Shown here: positions 47,335 to 57,161 of the stretch, one piece after another
How the letters are laid out: the number at the start of each line of letters is the position of its first letter
How positions within the stretch are numbered: position 1 is the first letter of the stretch
NCBI RefSeq assembly: GCF_027271155.1
Contig: NZ_CP114542.1
Coordinates: 1,240,001 to 1,304,000 of the forward strand
DNA: 64,000 bases
Reading direction: 5' to 3'
Origin: Brevundimonas subvibrioides
GTDB taxonomy: Bacteria > Pseudomonadota > Alphaproteobacteria > Caulobacterales > Caulobacteraceae
Program-made: the position numbers and the translations under genes
Notes under the pieces: model-generated
Databases searched by the model: none
Told to the model about the DNA's origin: nothing
What the model saw: the letters and a program-made list of their open reading frames with translations, nothing else

Positions 47335-47985
47335 CTATTCGAAATCGAACGAATAGGTGTTGTCGCCAACCTTGACCACCGCGTTGCGAATCTGCCCGCA
47401 CGAGGGGATTGGCACGAGCAGATAGTCGGTGTTTGCGATGTCGCTGAACACCTTGATGTCGCAATTGGTGTCGCCCGCCTGGCCATTGGCGATAACCTGA
47501 TCGACCCGCACCACGGCTCCGGTCTGATTGGTCAGCTCAATCGCGGGACCGTAGCCATCACTGCTGAGCCGCGCCGTGAGGAAATCGGAATCCTGCAGCT
47601 TCAGGCTCTTGTCGCCGATCCCTGTCTTGACGTCTACGCTGCGCACGACGCCGCAGCGCGGGAAATCCACCACCTGCGATGCGTTTGCCGCGAGCGAGGT
47701 GAATACCTTGACGTCGCAGTCCGGGTCGCCGGCCAGGTTATTCGCGATCACCTGATTCAGCTGCAGGGGCACGGTGCCCGTGTTCTTCACGGTCACGCTC
47801 CAGACTCCGAGCAGGGATTTCAGCTGGATGTCGATCGGAGGCGGCGCGGGCGGAGCCACGGCGGTGTCCGCAGTCGCCGCAGCATCCGCGTCAAGGGCCG
47901 CAGGGTCTGCGGGGACTTCAGCCGGCGGAGAACAACCGCAAACCACCAGCAGGCCAACCGCTGGCCAGGCCTTCGCAATCCGCAT
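47335..47985 (-). CDS. Lipoprotein with two tandem repeat domains
   Basis: A 216-aa putative lipoprotein (lipobox VVCGC), a Pro/Ala-rich linker, then two homologous ~80-residue units. Unit 1 contains LNQVIANNLAGDPDCDVKVF and PRCG; unit 2 contains VDQVIANGQAGDTNCDIKVF and PSCG. Each unit has two Cys at matching places, suggesting one disulphide per domain. I do not recognise the family. Probably faces the periplasm or surface. Confidence 0.75.
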   Translation of the reverse strand: MRIAKAWPAVGLLVVCGCSPPAEVPADPAALDADAAATADTAVAPPAPPPIDIQLKSLLGVWSVTVKNTGTVPLQLNQVIANNLAGDPDCDVKVFTSLAANASQVVDFPRCGVVRSVDVKTGIGDKSLKLQDSDFLTARLSSDGYGPAIELTNQTGAVVRVDQVIANGQAGDTNCDIKVFSDIANTDYLLVPIPSCGQIRNAVVKVGDNTYSFDFE

Positions 47986-48066
47986 GGTGCCCCCCGTTCA
48001 GACGTCCGGTAACCAACATACTGAAGGCTTCAAATCAAGAGAACCCCGGTCACGGAACGAGAGAAT

Positions 48067-51000
48067 TCAACGATTCGGGCGGCGGTCGTCATCACCGGCG
48101 GCCGCCCCCGGCACACGCGACTGACGACGCCACCGGATCGACAGGGTGGCGTCTCCCTGACCGCCGAATTTGGAGCTGATGGCCACGTTCCGGCGCACCT
48201 GCCATTCGACGTTGACGGCGGCGCCGCCTTCCCCCCCGCCGATGATCTCCAGATAGACGTCGTCGGTGATGTAGCGACCGCCCGAGACCGTCAGGGCCGA
48301 GGCCTCGCCACTGAATGACAGCCGGTCCAGGCCGGCCAGTTCGCGCAGATTGCCGATCACGTCGAACCCGCCGCCGCCCGCCAGGGACGCCACCCCGGCC
48401 GCAAGCTGCGCTGCCTCGAACGGCGACAGCTGCGAGGCCGAGCGGCCGAACAGGACCTGGGACAGGATCTCGTCCTGGGGCAGCTGGGGCGTCGATGTCA
48501 GGACGATCACGGGCAGGGCAGCGGTGCCGGTCACGCGGATGGTGGCGGCAAGGGTCGGGTCCTCGCGCACGGCCGCAAGATTCAGCCGGATCCGCGCCGG
48601 ATCGGTGGACAGGGCGACGGTGCCGCGGTCGTCGAACACGAACCGCTTGCCCGCGAAATCATAGTCGCCGCGCACGATCCGCGCCGTGCCGCTGAGGGCC
48701 GGCCGGGCGACCGTGCCGCGCACCCGCGCATTGACGCTGAGATAGACGTTCAGGCCGCGTCCGACCACGCGCACGGCATTGCCGGTCGAACGCAGGCGAA
48801 TGTCCAGACCGATCTGGGGCCCGCGATGGATCGTGACTTCATCGCTCCCGGCCGGGTCGTCTCCCGGCCGGTTGATCTCGACGACGTCCATGGCGGTGAC
48901 GCCGCTGGGAACCGGGGGATTGGCCTCGATCCGGGCCTCGTCGATCGCCATCTGGCCCGCCAGCTGGATGTTGCCGTCGGCCCCGCGCGTGACGGTCAGG
49001 GGGCCGGTCGCGCGACCCTGGGCGATGTCATTGTCGATGATCCGGAAGCGGGTCAGGGCCAGCTGGAAACTGGAACCGGAGCCCTGGCGCAGGCCGATGC
49101 GGCCTTCGCCCGAGACAGTCCCGGCCGAGCCGTCCGTGGCGGTGAAGGTCTGGATCAGCGCCGTCGTGTCGTCGAACCGGCTGGCCAGGGTGACGTCGTT
49201 CAGCACCAGGCCCGTGCCGTTGTCGCGGAACCGTCCCTGGGCCAGGTTCAAACGGCCGGTGATCAGGGGGGCGTTCATCGTGCCGTTCAGGATGGCGCGA
49301 CCGTCGACCTGACCGGCCAGGGTGCGCTCGCCGCCGAAGAAGACATCCCAGATCGGCTGGATCTGGCCGTTGAGCACCACCTCCCCGGACATGGGCCGGG
49401 TCTTGTTGATGGCGAGGCGTAGGGGCGCGGCCGAGGCCTCGACCGGTAGGGTGACATCGGCGGTGGCGCGCACGGCGTCGGTTCCGGCCGCATTGGCCTG
49501 GATGCGCAGCGTGTTGTTGACCAGGGTCGCGTTGACCGTGCCGTCGACCGACAGGCCGCGCGGGGCATCGACGCTGCGCAGCTGGGCCAGGGTGACATTG
49601 GCGGACCCCGACAGGTCGTCGCCCGAACCGCGCAGGGAGACCCGGCCCGTGACGCGGCCGCCGAGATCGGGCGCGATGGAGCCCAGTTCGACGCTGGTCA
49701 GATCGGCCTGGATCACGGCCGCCTCGGCGTCCTGGCGCATCTCGCCCAGCAGGATGCCGCCACCGACCGTCATGTCGACGCGGACCACCCGACCGTCGCC
49801 GGCCAGGGCGATCACCGCCGGGCTGCGCGTGGCGAAGGCCACCTCGCGCACGCGACCGTCGCCGGACAGGGTCAGGCTCTGGGCCGCGGCCTGGCGCGAA
49901 TACACACCGGTGCCGTCGAACGAGACCGGGGTCGGACCGCCGACGTCGGCGACGACGCGGAAGGGCAGGCGGTCGAGCGTGCCGCGTCCGTCCAGACTGA
50001 TGCGGCGGATCACATAGGGCGATCCGGAGAAACCGAGGTCGCGGCCGGTCACGTCCAGAATGGCGCTCTCGCTGCCCGGTCCGTCGGTCAGGCGGATGCG
50101 GCCGTCCGCCGTGCCGGACGTCAGGAAGGCCCCCGGCCGCGCTGTGAAGGTCAGATCGGCGCTGGACGGTGTATTGTTGTTCAGGGCCAGGGCGCCCTGG
50201 GCCGTGATGCCGCCCGCATTCAGATCGACGTCGGTCAGGCGGAGCGCATTGCCGCCGAGGAAAAAGTTGCCCGAGGCGGTGGCCGGGCCGTAGTTCGATC
50301 CGGCGGTGAGCACGATCCGGCCATCCGAGGCGTCCGCGCCCTTGCGGAAGCTGAGGATCAGCCTGGCGTCCGTCAGGGTCAGGGACCCGGCGGCGACGCT
50401 GGCGAAGTTCGCGGTCAGGTCGGCGCGGGGCCGGGCGAGGGTGCCGGTCAGGGCCCCGTTGCCGGTCATGGCACCATCGATGGCTAACGGCCCCACGCCG
50501 AAGGGCCCGCGGGCATTCCAGTCCAGCGCCAGGCGCAGGCGACCGGCGGACTCGATCAGGCCCTTTGCGCTGGCCTGGCCCGCCGCCCCGGTCAGCAGGC
50601 CCTGCTCGACCTCGATCCGGCCACCATTCAGGCCACCGGCCAGTTGCAGGCGAGGCGCGGCGCCCAGCAGGCGATCCAGCTCGGCCATGCCCGTGGCCAG
50701 ACGCGCCGCACGACCGTCGAAGGTCACACGCCAGGGTGCGCCCGATCGGGCGGAGGACGCCTGGATCGGTCCACCGAATGTGCCGCGCGCGCCGGGGCGA
50801 AGGCGGCCGACGTCGGTGATCTCGGCCCTACCCCGGAAGCCCAGACCGCCCAGCAGGTTGCGACCGCCCGAGCCGGTCAGCGTCAGGGCCTGACCGCGTG
50901 CGTCGATGTCTTCCAGCAGGATCGCGCCGTCCTTCGCGCGGGCGGCGGCGAACCTGAAGCGCGGTTGGGACCCGAGCAGGGCCCCGACGATGCCGGCGCT

Positions 51001-52302
51001 GCGACCGCCCGTCACCGACAGGTCGCCGCCCAGGGTGAAGCGGCCGTTGTCGGCGGCGATATCGAGCGGGCCGGACACCTGACCAGCCGCATAGCTGGCG
51101 ATGTCGGCGTTCGACAGGCGGACATCGCCGTCCAGCTTCCACACTTTCGCATCGCCCTTGAACGTCGCCGAATAGGTCGCCGCCCCGCCGATGGTGGTGC
51201 CCGCCAGCCGGGACACGGATCCCGTGGAGATGGACACCGCGACGCCGTCGTCGGCCGTCTGGTTCTTCAGGTCGATGATCCCGCGCGCGCTGGAGGTCAG
51301 ATTGTCGGCGATCAGCCGCCAGGCCAGACCCTGGACGTTCCTGTCGTCCGCCGTCGGCACGGAGGCGAAGCCGAACCGGGCCGTCCGCCCGATCCGCTGC
51401 ACGAAGGGCTCCAGCAGATCCGAGCCACCGAAGTCGAAATAGCCGGAGATCCGCGATCCCGTGACGCCATAGCGGCCGCGTACCGTCAGGGGGACGAACG
51501 CGCCCGTGCGGACCGTCGCATTGACGATCTCTCCGTTCACCAGGGCGACGGCGGAGAAGGGCTGGTCCGGCGAATAGCCCAGCGACCCGGCCAGGGGGCC
51601 GCCCTGGGCCTCATTGGCGCGAAGGTTCAGGCGCAGGTCCTCGACCTTGCCGCCGAAGGTGGTGGTGACGCGCAGATAGTCGCCGGGCCGGTTCTGGCTA
51701 TAGGCGTTCAGCGACGCCGACTTGTTTCCGGACCGCGGGATCAGGGCGTCGCCGCTCAGACGCCACTTGCCATATTCCTTCGAGAAGCCTTCCAGCAGTT
51801 CGACGTCGGCCGAGAACCGGTCGATGTCGACGCCGATCGGGCTGGGCTGCGGCGGCTTGCCGTCGGGTGGATCGAGCGTCGGGCGGCGCAGCAGGCGGAT
51901 GGACCGGGCGCTGATGTCGGTCGCATGGAAGCGGCGCGTGACGAGCGGCCAGAAATCCCAGTCCACGCGGACACCGCTCGCTTCCAGCCAGACGCCGTCC
52001 TTGTCGGTGACGGTGACGCGCGCCAGGGTGAAGTCGTCGAACAGGTCGCCCGTCAGCCCCTCCACATTGATGCGGCCATAGCGGCTGATCTTCTTGCCGG
52101 CGACGAAGCTGGTGACCAGATCGCGGCCGGGCCCCGAGACCAGATACATCCGTCCGCCGACCGCCAGGATCAGGGCCAGGGCCGCCAGACCGGCCAGCAG
52201 GAAACCGGCGATGAAGCCGAAGGCCTGAAGGCGCGTGCGACGACGCTTCTCGGCCTTCGCCGGCGTCTCGATCTGGGGCGTTTCGAGGTCCGGATCGGTC
52301 AA
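48067..52302 (-). CDS. tamB: TamB-type translocation/assembly module protein (DUF490)
   Basis: A 1411-aa AsmA-like protein with an N-terminal membrane anchor (~residues 27-50) and a very long beta-rich periplasmic body ending in a DUF490 domain (LPQDEILSQVLFGRSASQLSPFEA). TamB spans the periplasm and works with TamA in outer-membrane protein insertion or lipid transport. The start is TTG at 52302, overlapping the tamA stop, so translation is coupled. Confidence 0.92.
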   Translation of the reverse strand: MTDPDLETPQIETPAKAEKRRRTRLQAFGFIAGFLLAGLAALALILAVGGRMYLVSGPGRDLVTSFVAGKKISRYGRINVEGLTGDLFDDFTLARVTVTDKDGVWLEASGVRVDWDFWPLVTRRFHATDISARSIRLLRRPTLDPPDGKPPQPSPIGVDIDRFSADVELLEGFSKEYGKWRLSGDALIPRSGNKSASLNAYSQNRPGDYLRVTTTFGGKVEDLRLNLRANEAQGGPLAGSLGYSPDQPFSAVALVNGEIVNATVRTGAFVPLTVRGRYGVTGSRISGYFDFGGSDLLEPFVQRIGRTARFGFASVPTADDRNVQGLAWRLIADNLTSSARGIIDLKNQTADDGVAVSISTGSVSRLAGTTIGGAATYSATFKGDAKVWKLDGDVRLSNADIASYAAGQVSGPLDIAADNGRFTLGGDLSVTGGRSAGIVGALLGSQPRFRFAAARAKDGAILLEDIDARGQALTLTGSGGRNLLGGLGFRGRAEITDVGRLRPGARGTFGGPIQASSARSGAPWRVTFDGRAARLATGMAELDRLLGAAPRLQLAGGLNGGRIEVEQGLLTGAAGQASAKGLIESAGRLRLALDWNARGPFGVGPLAIDGAMTGNGALTGTLARPRADLTANFASVAAGSLTLTDARLILSFRKGADASDGRIVLTAGSNYGPATASGNFFLGGNALRLTDVDLNAGGITAQGALALNNNTPSSADLTFTARPGAFLTSGTADGRIRLTDGPGSESAILDVTGRDLGFSGSPYVIRRISLDGRGTLDRLPFRVVADVGGPTPVSFDGTGVYSRQAAAQSLTLSGDGRVREVAFATRSPAVIALAGDGRVVRVDMTVGGGILLGEMRQDAEAAVIQADLTSVELGSIAPDLGGRVTGRVSLRGSGDDLSGSANVTLAQLRSVDAPRGLSVDGTVNATLVNNTLRIQANAAGTDAVRATADVTLPVEASAAPLRLAINKTRPMSGEVVLNGQIQPIWDVFFGGERTLAGQVDGRAILNGTMNAPLITGRLNLAQGRFRDNGTGLVLNDVTLASRFDDTTALIQTFTATDGSAGTVSGEGRIGLRQGSGSSFQLALTRFRIIDNDIAQGRATGPLTVTRGADGNIQLAGQMAIDEARIEANPPVPSGVTAMDVVEINRPGDDPAGSDEVTIHRGPQIGLDIRLRSTGNAVRVVGRGLNVYLSVNARVRGTVARPALSGTARIVRGDYDFAGKRFVFDDRGTVALSTDPARIRLNLAAVREDPTLAATIRVTGTAALPVIVLTSTPQLPQDEILSQVLFGRSASQLSPFEAAQLAAGVASLAGGGGFDVIGNLRELAGLDRLSFSGEASALTVSGGRYITDDVYLEIIGGGEGGAAVNVEWQVRRNVAISSKFGGQGDATLSIRWRRQSRVPGAAAGDDDRRPNR

Positions 52303-54110
52303 AACGCCTGACCGATGCTGACATAGACCTGGAAGCTGGCGTCGCCTTCACGCTTGTCCAAGGGGATGGCGATGTCGGCGCGGATCGGGCCGAAGGACAG
52401 ATTGTAGCGGCCGCCGACACCGACCGAATAACGCAGGTTCGAGAAGTCCGGGGTTTCGCCGAAACCGATGGATCCCGCGTCGATGAAGGCCACCGCGCCG
52501 AAATTCCTGCCCAGATCGCGGCGGACCTCGGCGGAAACCTCGAACAGGGAGATGCCGCCGCGCGGGGTGTTGTCGGGCAGACGCGGGCCGACGCCCTGGT
52601 ATTCGTAGCCGCGCACCGAACCGCCGCCGCCCGAGTAGAACAGGCGATCGGACGGCGCGCTGAGCTCGCTGCCGCCGAGGATGGAGCCCAGTCTCACGCG
52701 GCCTGCCAGGACCGTCCGGTTGCGCGGGTCCAGCGGCCGATAGCCGGTGACCTGGGCCTCGTTGCGCAAAAACAGGACGGTGTCTTCGCCCGCCACCGCG
52801 GTCGGCTGGATGTTGACGGTCAGCCGCCACCCGTTCGTGGGGTTCAGCGGATCGTTCGAGTGGTCGATGTAGGCGCTGGCGCGGCCGGTGAAGATGGCCA
52901 GGTCGCGATCGAGGCTGACTGGCAACTGGGTGACCGGATCGAACCGGTTTTCATAGTAGCGGCCGAAGTCCAGGCCGATGCCGTAGCTGTACCAGGACGT
53001 CTTGCCCATGCGCTGGCGCAGGTCGGCGGACAGGACCCCGGCCGTGCGGATATAGGCGTCGGTGTCCTCGTTCACGACGGCGGCGGACAGGGCCAGGGTC
53101 TGGCCCGGCGCGCGCCAGTGGGGCAGGGACAGGTCGGCCCCGATCCGGCTGTCGATATTGGCGATGCGCGCCTGAAACCGCAGGGTGTCGGCTCGACCGA
53201 AGCGGTTGTACCAGGTCCACAGTCCTTCGACGCCCGACCCGTCTGCGGTAGAGAAGGTGGCACCAGCCTCCAGAATCTTGCGCGGGCGATCGGTCAGGGT
53301 CACCACGATCGGGCGGTTGCCGTCGGGCGTGGTCTGGTCCGGGCCGGTCAGGGCGACGGCTACGCCGTCATAGACGCCGGTCTCCAGCAGGCGGCGCTCC
53401 AGCTCGCCGACCAGTTCGGGATCGTAGCGCTGGCCCGCGGTCCAGGGGGCCAGATTGGCGACCCATTCGGGACGGGTCGGACCGCGGGTCTCCACGCGGA
53501 CGCCGTCCAGACGCACCAGGGCACCGGAGGTGATGTTGAAGGTCGGTTGCACCGTCATGGCGGCATGATCGACCACCACGCGGCGCGGCTGGGTGGCGGC
53601 GTCAGGATAGCCTTCGCGCGTCAGGCTGGCGATGATTCGACCCTCGGCGGCGACGACCTCGGCCGCCCGACCGGGATCGCCGGGGGTCAGGCCGATGTCG
53701 GCCTGGGCCGTCTGGATGACCTCGGGCTCCGGCTCCGGTGCGACCCACTGGATCGTCGCGGGGGCCAGGACGAAACGGGGCCCGGGGCGCACGCTGACGA
53801 TGGCCACGGGAGTGTCCTCGCCCTCGACGATGTCCTCGAGGATCGACTGGTAGTAGCCCTCGGACCGCAGCAGGGCCTCGGCGGACTCCATCGCCCCGCG
53901 GGCGCGGCGTCGGGCCTCGAACCGGTTTCCCGGCGCGGCGTCGACCTCGCCGATGGCCTGGACCAGACGGGTTCGGAGATCGGCGGGCAGATCGCCCCGG
54001 ACCTGTGCGCGGGGGTCGGCACGGGCGTCATCGACACCGCCCAGCCAGCCGCAGGCCGTCACGAGGACGGCCGACAGGCACAATACGGAGCGGTGACGAC
54101 GCAACCTCAA
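52299..54110 (-). CDS. tamA: TamA-type Omp85 outer membrane protein
   Basis: An Omp85-family protein with POTRA domains (~35-290) followed by a 16-strand barrel. The barrel holds YSGGGGSVRGYEYQGVGPR, the Omp85 VRGY/F lock motif, and it ends in an aromatic residue (SIGQAF). I chose TTG at 54110, with AAGGA 7 bases upstream, giving a 603-aa protein and signal peptide (cleavage near ARA-D; a lipobox-like LVTAC is also present). The frame can be extended to a TTG at 54194, which would run into the next gene. Forms a pair with tamB. Confidence 0.9.
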   Translation of the reverse strand: MRLRRHRSVLCLSAVLVTACGWLGGVDDARADPRAQVRGDLPADLRTRLVQAIGEVDAAPGNRFEARRRARGAMESAEALLRSEGYYQSILEDIVEGEDTPVAIVSVRPGPRFVLAPATIQWVAPEPEPEVIQTAQADIGLTPGDPGRAAEVVAAEGRIIASLTREGYPDAATQPRRVVVDHAAMTVQPTFNITSGALVRLDGVRVETRGPTRPEWVANLAPWTAGQRYDPELVGELERRLLETGVYDGVAVALTGPDQTTPDGNRPIVVTLTDRPRKILEAGATFSTADGSGVEGLWTWYNRFGRADTLRFQARIANIDSRIGADLSLPHWRAPGQTLALSAAVVNEDTDAYIRTAGVLSADLRQRMGKTSWYSYGIGLDFGRYYENRFDPVTQLPVSLDRDLAIFTGRASAYIDHSNDPLNPTNGWRLTVNIQPTAVAGEDTVLFLRNEAQVTGYRPLDPRNRTVLAGRVRLGSILGGSELSAPSDRLFYSGGGGSVRGYEYQGVGPRLPDNTPRGGISLFEVSAEVRRDLGRNFGAVAFIDAGSIGFGETPDFSNLRYSVGVGGRYNLSFGPIRADIAIPLDKREGDASFQVYVSIGQAF

Positions 54111-54190
54111 TCTCGATCCTTCATCGCCGACCCTCGCGGTCGACGGGCGCGGCTTGTGAGACCCAATCGCGACGAGGTTGCGGCAAAGGC

Positions 54191-54448
54191 TCAATAGAAA
54201 AGGGTTTCGCTTTCCGGCTGAACCGACTGTTCCGAAGACCGTTCGTCGGCGGGCAGGGTGGTCGTCGATGGTGCCGTCGTCGGCGCGGTCGTGTCGGCGA
54301 CGGGTGCGGTCTGGTCGGTCGCCGACGGCGCAACCGGCGCCTCGATGGGCGGCGGTGCCGTTTCGGTCTGCTCCTGAAAGGGCTGGTCACAGGCCGACAG
54401 GGTCAGGGCGGCCACCCCGATCGCCACAACAAACATCAATGACTTCAT
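54191..54448 (-). CDS. Small Pro/Thr-rich lipoprotein
   Basis: An 85-aa lipoprotein: signal sequence MKSLMFVVAIGVAALTLS, lipobox LSAC, then a disordered Pro/Thr/Ala/Glu-rich chain. The ATG at 54448 has GGGGGAG 7 bases upstream. No known family. Upstream of tamA on the same strand, 80 bases away. Confidence 0.65.
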   Translation of the reverse strand: MKSLMFVVAIGVAALTLSACDQPFQEQTETAPPPIEAPVAPSATDQTAPVADTTAPTTAPSTTTLPADERSSEQSVQPESETLFY

Positions 54449-54597
54449 CTGCATCTCCCCCGGATCGGCGTCAAAACGCCCCGTGCGCTGGGCCGTTCCA
54501 TAACGCGACACCGCGCCGGGGTCACGCCAGTTCAGCCTGACGGAAACCAATCCTTCGTCTCTTTCAGCTTATGGTGTTCGGTGAAGAGGGGTGTGCA

Positions 54598-56340
54598 ATG
54601 ACCACCAACGGCTATTCCATGATCGCGCAGGTTCGCTTTCGTGAGCTGAAGACGCGGATCGCCCTTGCCCTGTTCATCGCCGGGACAGCCTGTTTCCTGT
54701 CGAAATCACTCTGGCCGGCCGCCTGGTTCGGGGCGGTTCTGGTGGGTCAGTTCATCGACTGGCTGGTATGCCGACCCATCCGGCGCAATCCGGAGATCGC
54801 GCCATCGCCTGCCTATCGCGTGGCGATGTGTGCCACCACCAGCCTGAACGTCGTCATCTTTTCGGGCATCGCCGCCTATCTGTGGATGACCGGCGGCGAG
54901 GCGGGACGGCTGTTCGCCATGATCCAGGTGGCGGGAGGGCTGCTGCACGTCAGCCTGCATATGCACCATATGCGCGCGCTACTGCTGTCGGCGGTCATCC
55001 CCCACAGTCTCTATTTCCTGGGCCTGCCGATCATGGGAGCCATCGCCGGGCGCCAGCCCCAGGATGTGCTGATCGCCATCGGTGGCGTCCTGTACATGAC
55101 CCATCTGATCGTCGCCGTGCGCCAGAGCTCCATGACCACCCGCGCCATGCAGGCCGCCAATGACGAGGCACGGGCCGAACGCAGAAAGGCCGAGGTCGCC
55201 AGCGCGGCCAAGTCGGACTTTCTGGCCGTCATCAGCCACGAGATCCGCACACCGATGAATGCCGTGATCTCGGCCGCCAATCTTCTGCGCCGGACGCGCC
55301 TGGACCGCGAGCAGCGGGAACATGTCTCCATGCTGCTGGATGCGGGTGATGTGCTTGTCGGTCTGCTCAACGACGTCCTGGACTTTTCCAAGATCGAAGC
55401 CGGGCGGATGCAGCTGGAGGCGGCCGATATCGATCTGCGCGAAAAGATCGGCTCGCTGATCCGACTGTGGGAACCCAGGGCCAGCGCCAACAGCGTGCGG
55501 CTGAAGGTGTCGATTTCGGACGCGGCACCGATCCGCATCCGCACCGACCCCCTGCGGCTGCAGCAGATTCTCTTCAACCTGTTGTCCAATGCCGTGAAGT
55601 TCACCGGGAATGGCACCATCACCCTTTCGGTCGACTGGCAGGCCGGGCCGGGTCGGCTGGTCGTGTCGGTCACGGACACGGGATGCGGCATTCCCGCCGA
55701 TCGGCTGGCGAACATCTTCAACAGTTTCGAACAGGTCGATGCGGGCACGACCCGCAAATACGGCGGCACCGGTCTGGGACTGGCGATCAGCCGTCGCCTG
55801 GCCGAGATCATGGGCGGCCAGCTGACCGCCGAAAGCGTCGAGAACGAGGGTTCGACCTTCACCCTGATCCTGCCCGTCGAGGTGGCCGAGGCCGCCAGAT
55901 CGACGCCGAAGCGCCGGGCCGCGTCCAGCGGATCCCTGACCGGCAAGATCATCCTGGCAGCGGACGACCACGCGGTGAACCGCCGGATCCTGACCCTGCT
56001 GCTGGAGCCGCACGGCTGCCGCCTCGTTCTGGTGGAGAACGGCGCGGAGGCGGTCGAGGCTGCGTCCGGCCAGAAGTTCGACGCCATCCTGATGGACATG
56101 CAGATGCCGGTGATGGACGGGCTCGATGCCTCGGCCCGGATCCGGTTGTCCGGCCTGAACCGCCGCACGCCGCTGATCGCGCTGACGGCCAACGCCATGG
56201 ACGTGCACCGCGCGGCCTGGGACGCGACGGGCGTCCATGCCTTCCTGACCAAGCCGATCGATCCGGTCCTGCTGGCCGAAACCCTGGCCGAGGCCTGCGC
56301 CTCCGTCGAGGAAGACGCCCCCGGGCAGAACGCGGCCTGA
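54598..56340 (+). CDS. Membrane hybrid histidine kinase with C-terminal receiver domain
   Basis: A 580-aa hybrid kinase. Several membrane helices fill residues ~20-185, then HisKA with phosphorylated H214 in ISHEIRTPMNA, HATPase_c with N-box LLSNAVKFT, DTGCGIP and GGTGLGLAIS, and a receiver domain (~455-570) with phospho-acceptor D500 in ILMDMQMPVMDG. The ATG at 54598 follows GAAGAGGGG. No extracellular sensor domain; the stimulus may be sensed in the membrane. No response regulator gene is adjacent. Confidence 0.93.
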   Translation: MTTNGYSMIAQVRFRELKTRIALALFIAGTACFLSKSLWPAAWFGAVLVGQFIDWLVCRPIRRNPEIAPSPAYRVAMCATTSLNVVIFSGIAAYLWMTGGEAGRLFAMIQVAGGLLHVSLHMHHMRALLLSAVIPHSLYFLGLPIMGAIAGRQPQDVLIAIGGVLYMTHLIVAVRQSSMTTRAMQAANDEARAERRKAEVASAAKSDFLAVISHEIRTPMNAVISAANLLRRTRLDREQREHVSMLLDAGDVLVGLLNDVLDFSKIEAGRMQLEAADIDLREKIGSLIRLWEPRASANSVRLKVSISDAAPIRIRTDPLRLQQILFNLLSNAVKFTGNGTITLSVDWQAGPGRLVVSVTDTGCGIPADRLANIFNSFEQVDAGTTRKYGGTGLGLAISRRLAEIMGGQLTAESVENEGSTFTLILPVEVAEAARSTPKRRAASSGSLTGKIILAADDHAVNRRILTLLLEPHGCRLVLVENGAEAVEAASGQKFDAILMDMQMPVMDGLDASARIRLSGLNRRTPLIALTANAMDVHRAAWDATGVHAFLTKPIDPVLLAETLAEACASVEEDAPGQNAA

Positions 56341-56431
56341 ATCCGCGAAAGCGGTGCCCGGCCTTGACCCGGCTGCTGCGATGCACCAGAAGGCGCAACC
56401 GCGAAACGGCGACGCCGTTCAGCCGCGATGC

Positions 56432-56508
56432 GCGTCCTTAGCTCAGTTGGTTAGAGCATCTGACTTTTAATCAGAGGGTCCTCGGTTCGAGCCCGAGAGG
56501 ACGTACCA
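56432..56508 (+). tRNA. tRNA-Lys (anticodon TTT), CCA encoded
   Basis: A 77-base tRNA with acceptor stem GCGTCCT/AGGACGT (first pair G-T), anticodon stem TCTGA/TCAGA with loop CTTTTAA giving TTT at 56466-56468, T arm GGTTCGAGCC, and encoded CCA at 56506-56508. Confidence 0.97.
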
Positions 56509-56579
56509 TCCGCATGCCGACGTGCGATCGCGCCTGACGCGGTCGATCGTGACTTCGGTACGGTCTTGCCTTCCGGGAC

Positions 56580-57161
56580 ATGACGGTGGAAGCGTTGGGG
56601 CATGGTGGTCGGAGTGCGGTCTTGGTGAAGCTCGGCGTGGTGTCGGTCCTGGTGGCCGTGGCTCTTGCGGGATGTTCGGCGGCGACCCAGGTGCGCGATG
56701 GCGTCGGTGCGGCGGTCACGGCCCCGCTGAACGACTTCAACCTGAGGCGGGAGTTCATCCCCACCGTCCTGCTGCAGGCGGAAAGCAACCCCTACGACAT
56801 CCGCAACCTGAACCAGTGCACCACGATCGCGGCCGAGGTCATCCGGCTGAACGATGCGCTGGGTCCCGACACCGACGAGCCGCCGCACGAGGACGGGACC
56901 CTGATGAGCGAGCGCGCCCAGGACGCGGCCGCGCGCGCGGCGCTGGACGCCATCCGCAACAGCGTGACCGACTTCATTCCCGGGCGGAACTGGATCCGGC
57001 AGCTGTCGGGGGCCGAACAGCACAGCCGGCACGTCCAGTCGGCGATCCAGGCCGGGCGGTCGCGCCGGGCCTATCTGAAGGGACTGGGGATGCAGCGGAA
57101 CTGCGCGCCCCCCGCATCCCCCAGCTGGTACCGGCCGCGCAGCGCGGCCTACGCCCGGTAG
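56580..57161 (+). CDS. Putative lipoprotein of unknown function
   Basis: A 193-aa protein with a hydrophobic N-terminus and lipobox (VALAGC), then a mostly helical domain including LNDFNLRREFIPTVL and LNQCTTIAAEVIRLNDALG. Such proteins are common and uncharacterised in this group. Its C-terminal 13 bases overlap the 3' end of the convergent trcR gene. The exact start is uncertain because the ATG at 56580 leaves a long pre-signal stretch. Confidence 0.7.
   Translation: MTVEALGHGGRSAVLVKLGVVSVLVAVALAGCSAATQVRDGVGAAVTAPLNDFNLRREFIPTVLLQAESNPYDIRNLNQCTTIAAEVIRLNDALGPDTDEPPHEDGTLMSERAQDAAARAALDAIRNSVTDFIPGRNWIRQLSGAEQHSRHVQSAIQAGRSRRAYLKGLGMQRNCAPPASPSWYRPRSAAYAR

Noticed and set aside
50644..52311. 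Long plus-strand open frame (555 codons) opposite tamB
   Set aside because: Antisense shadow of tamB in high-GC DNA; no ribosome site, and the composition is typical of a shadow frame.
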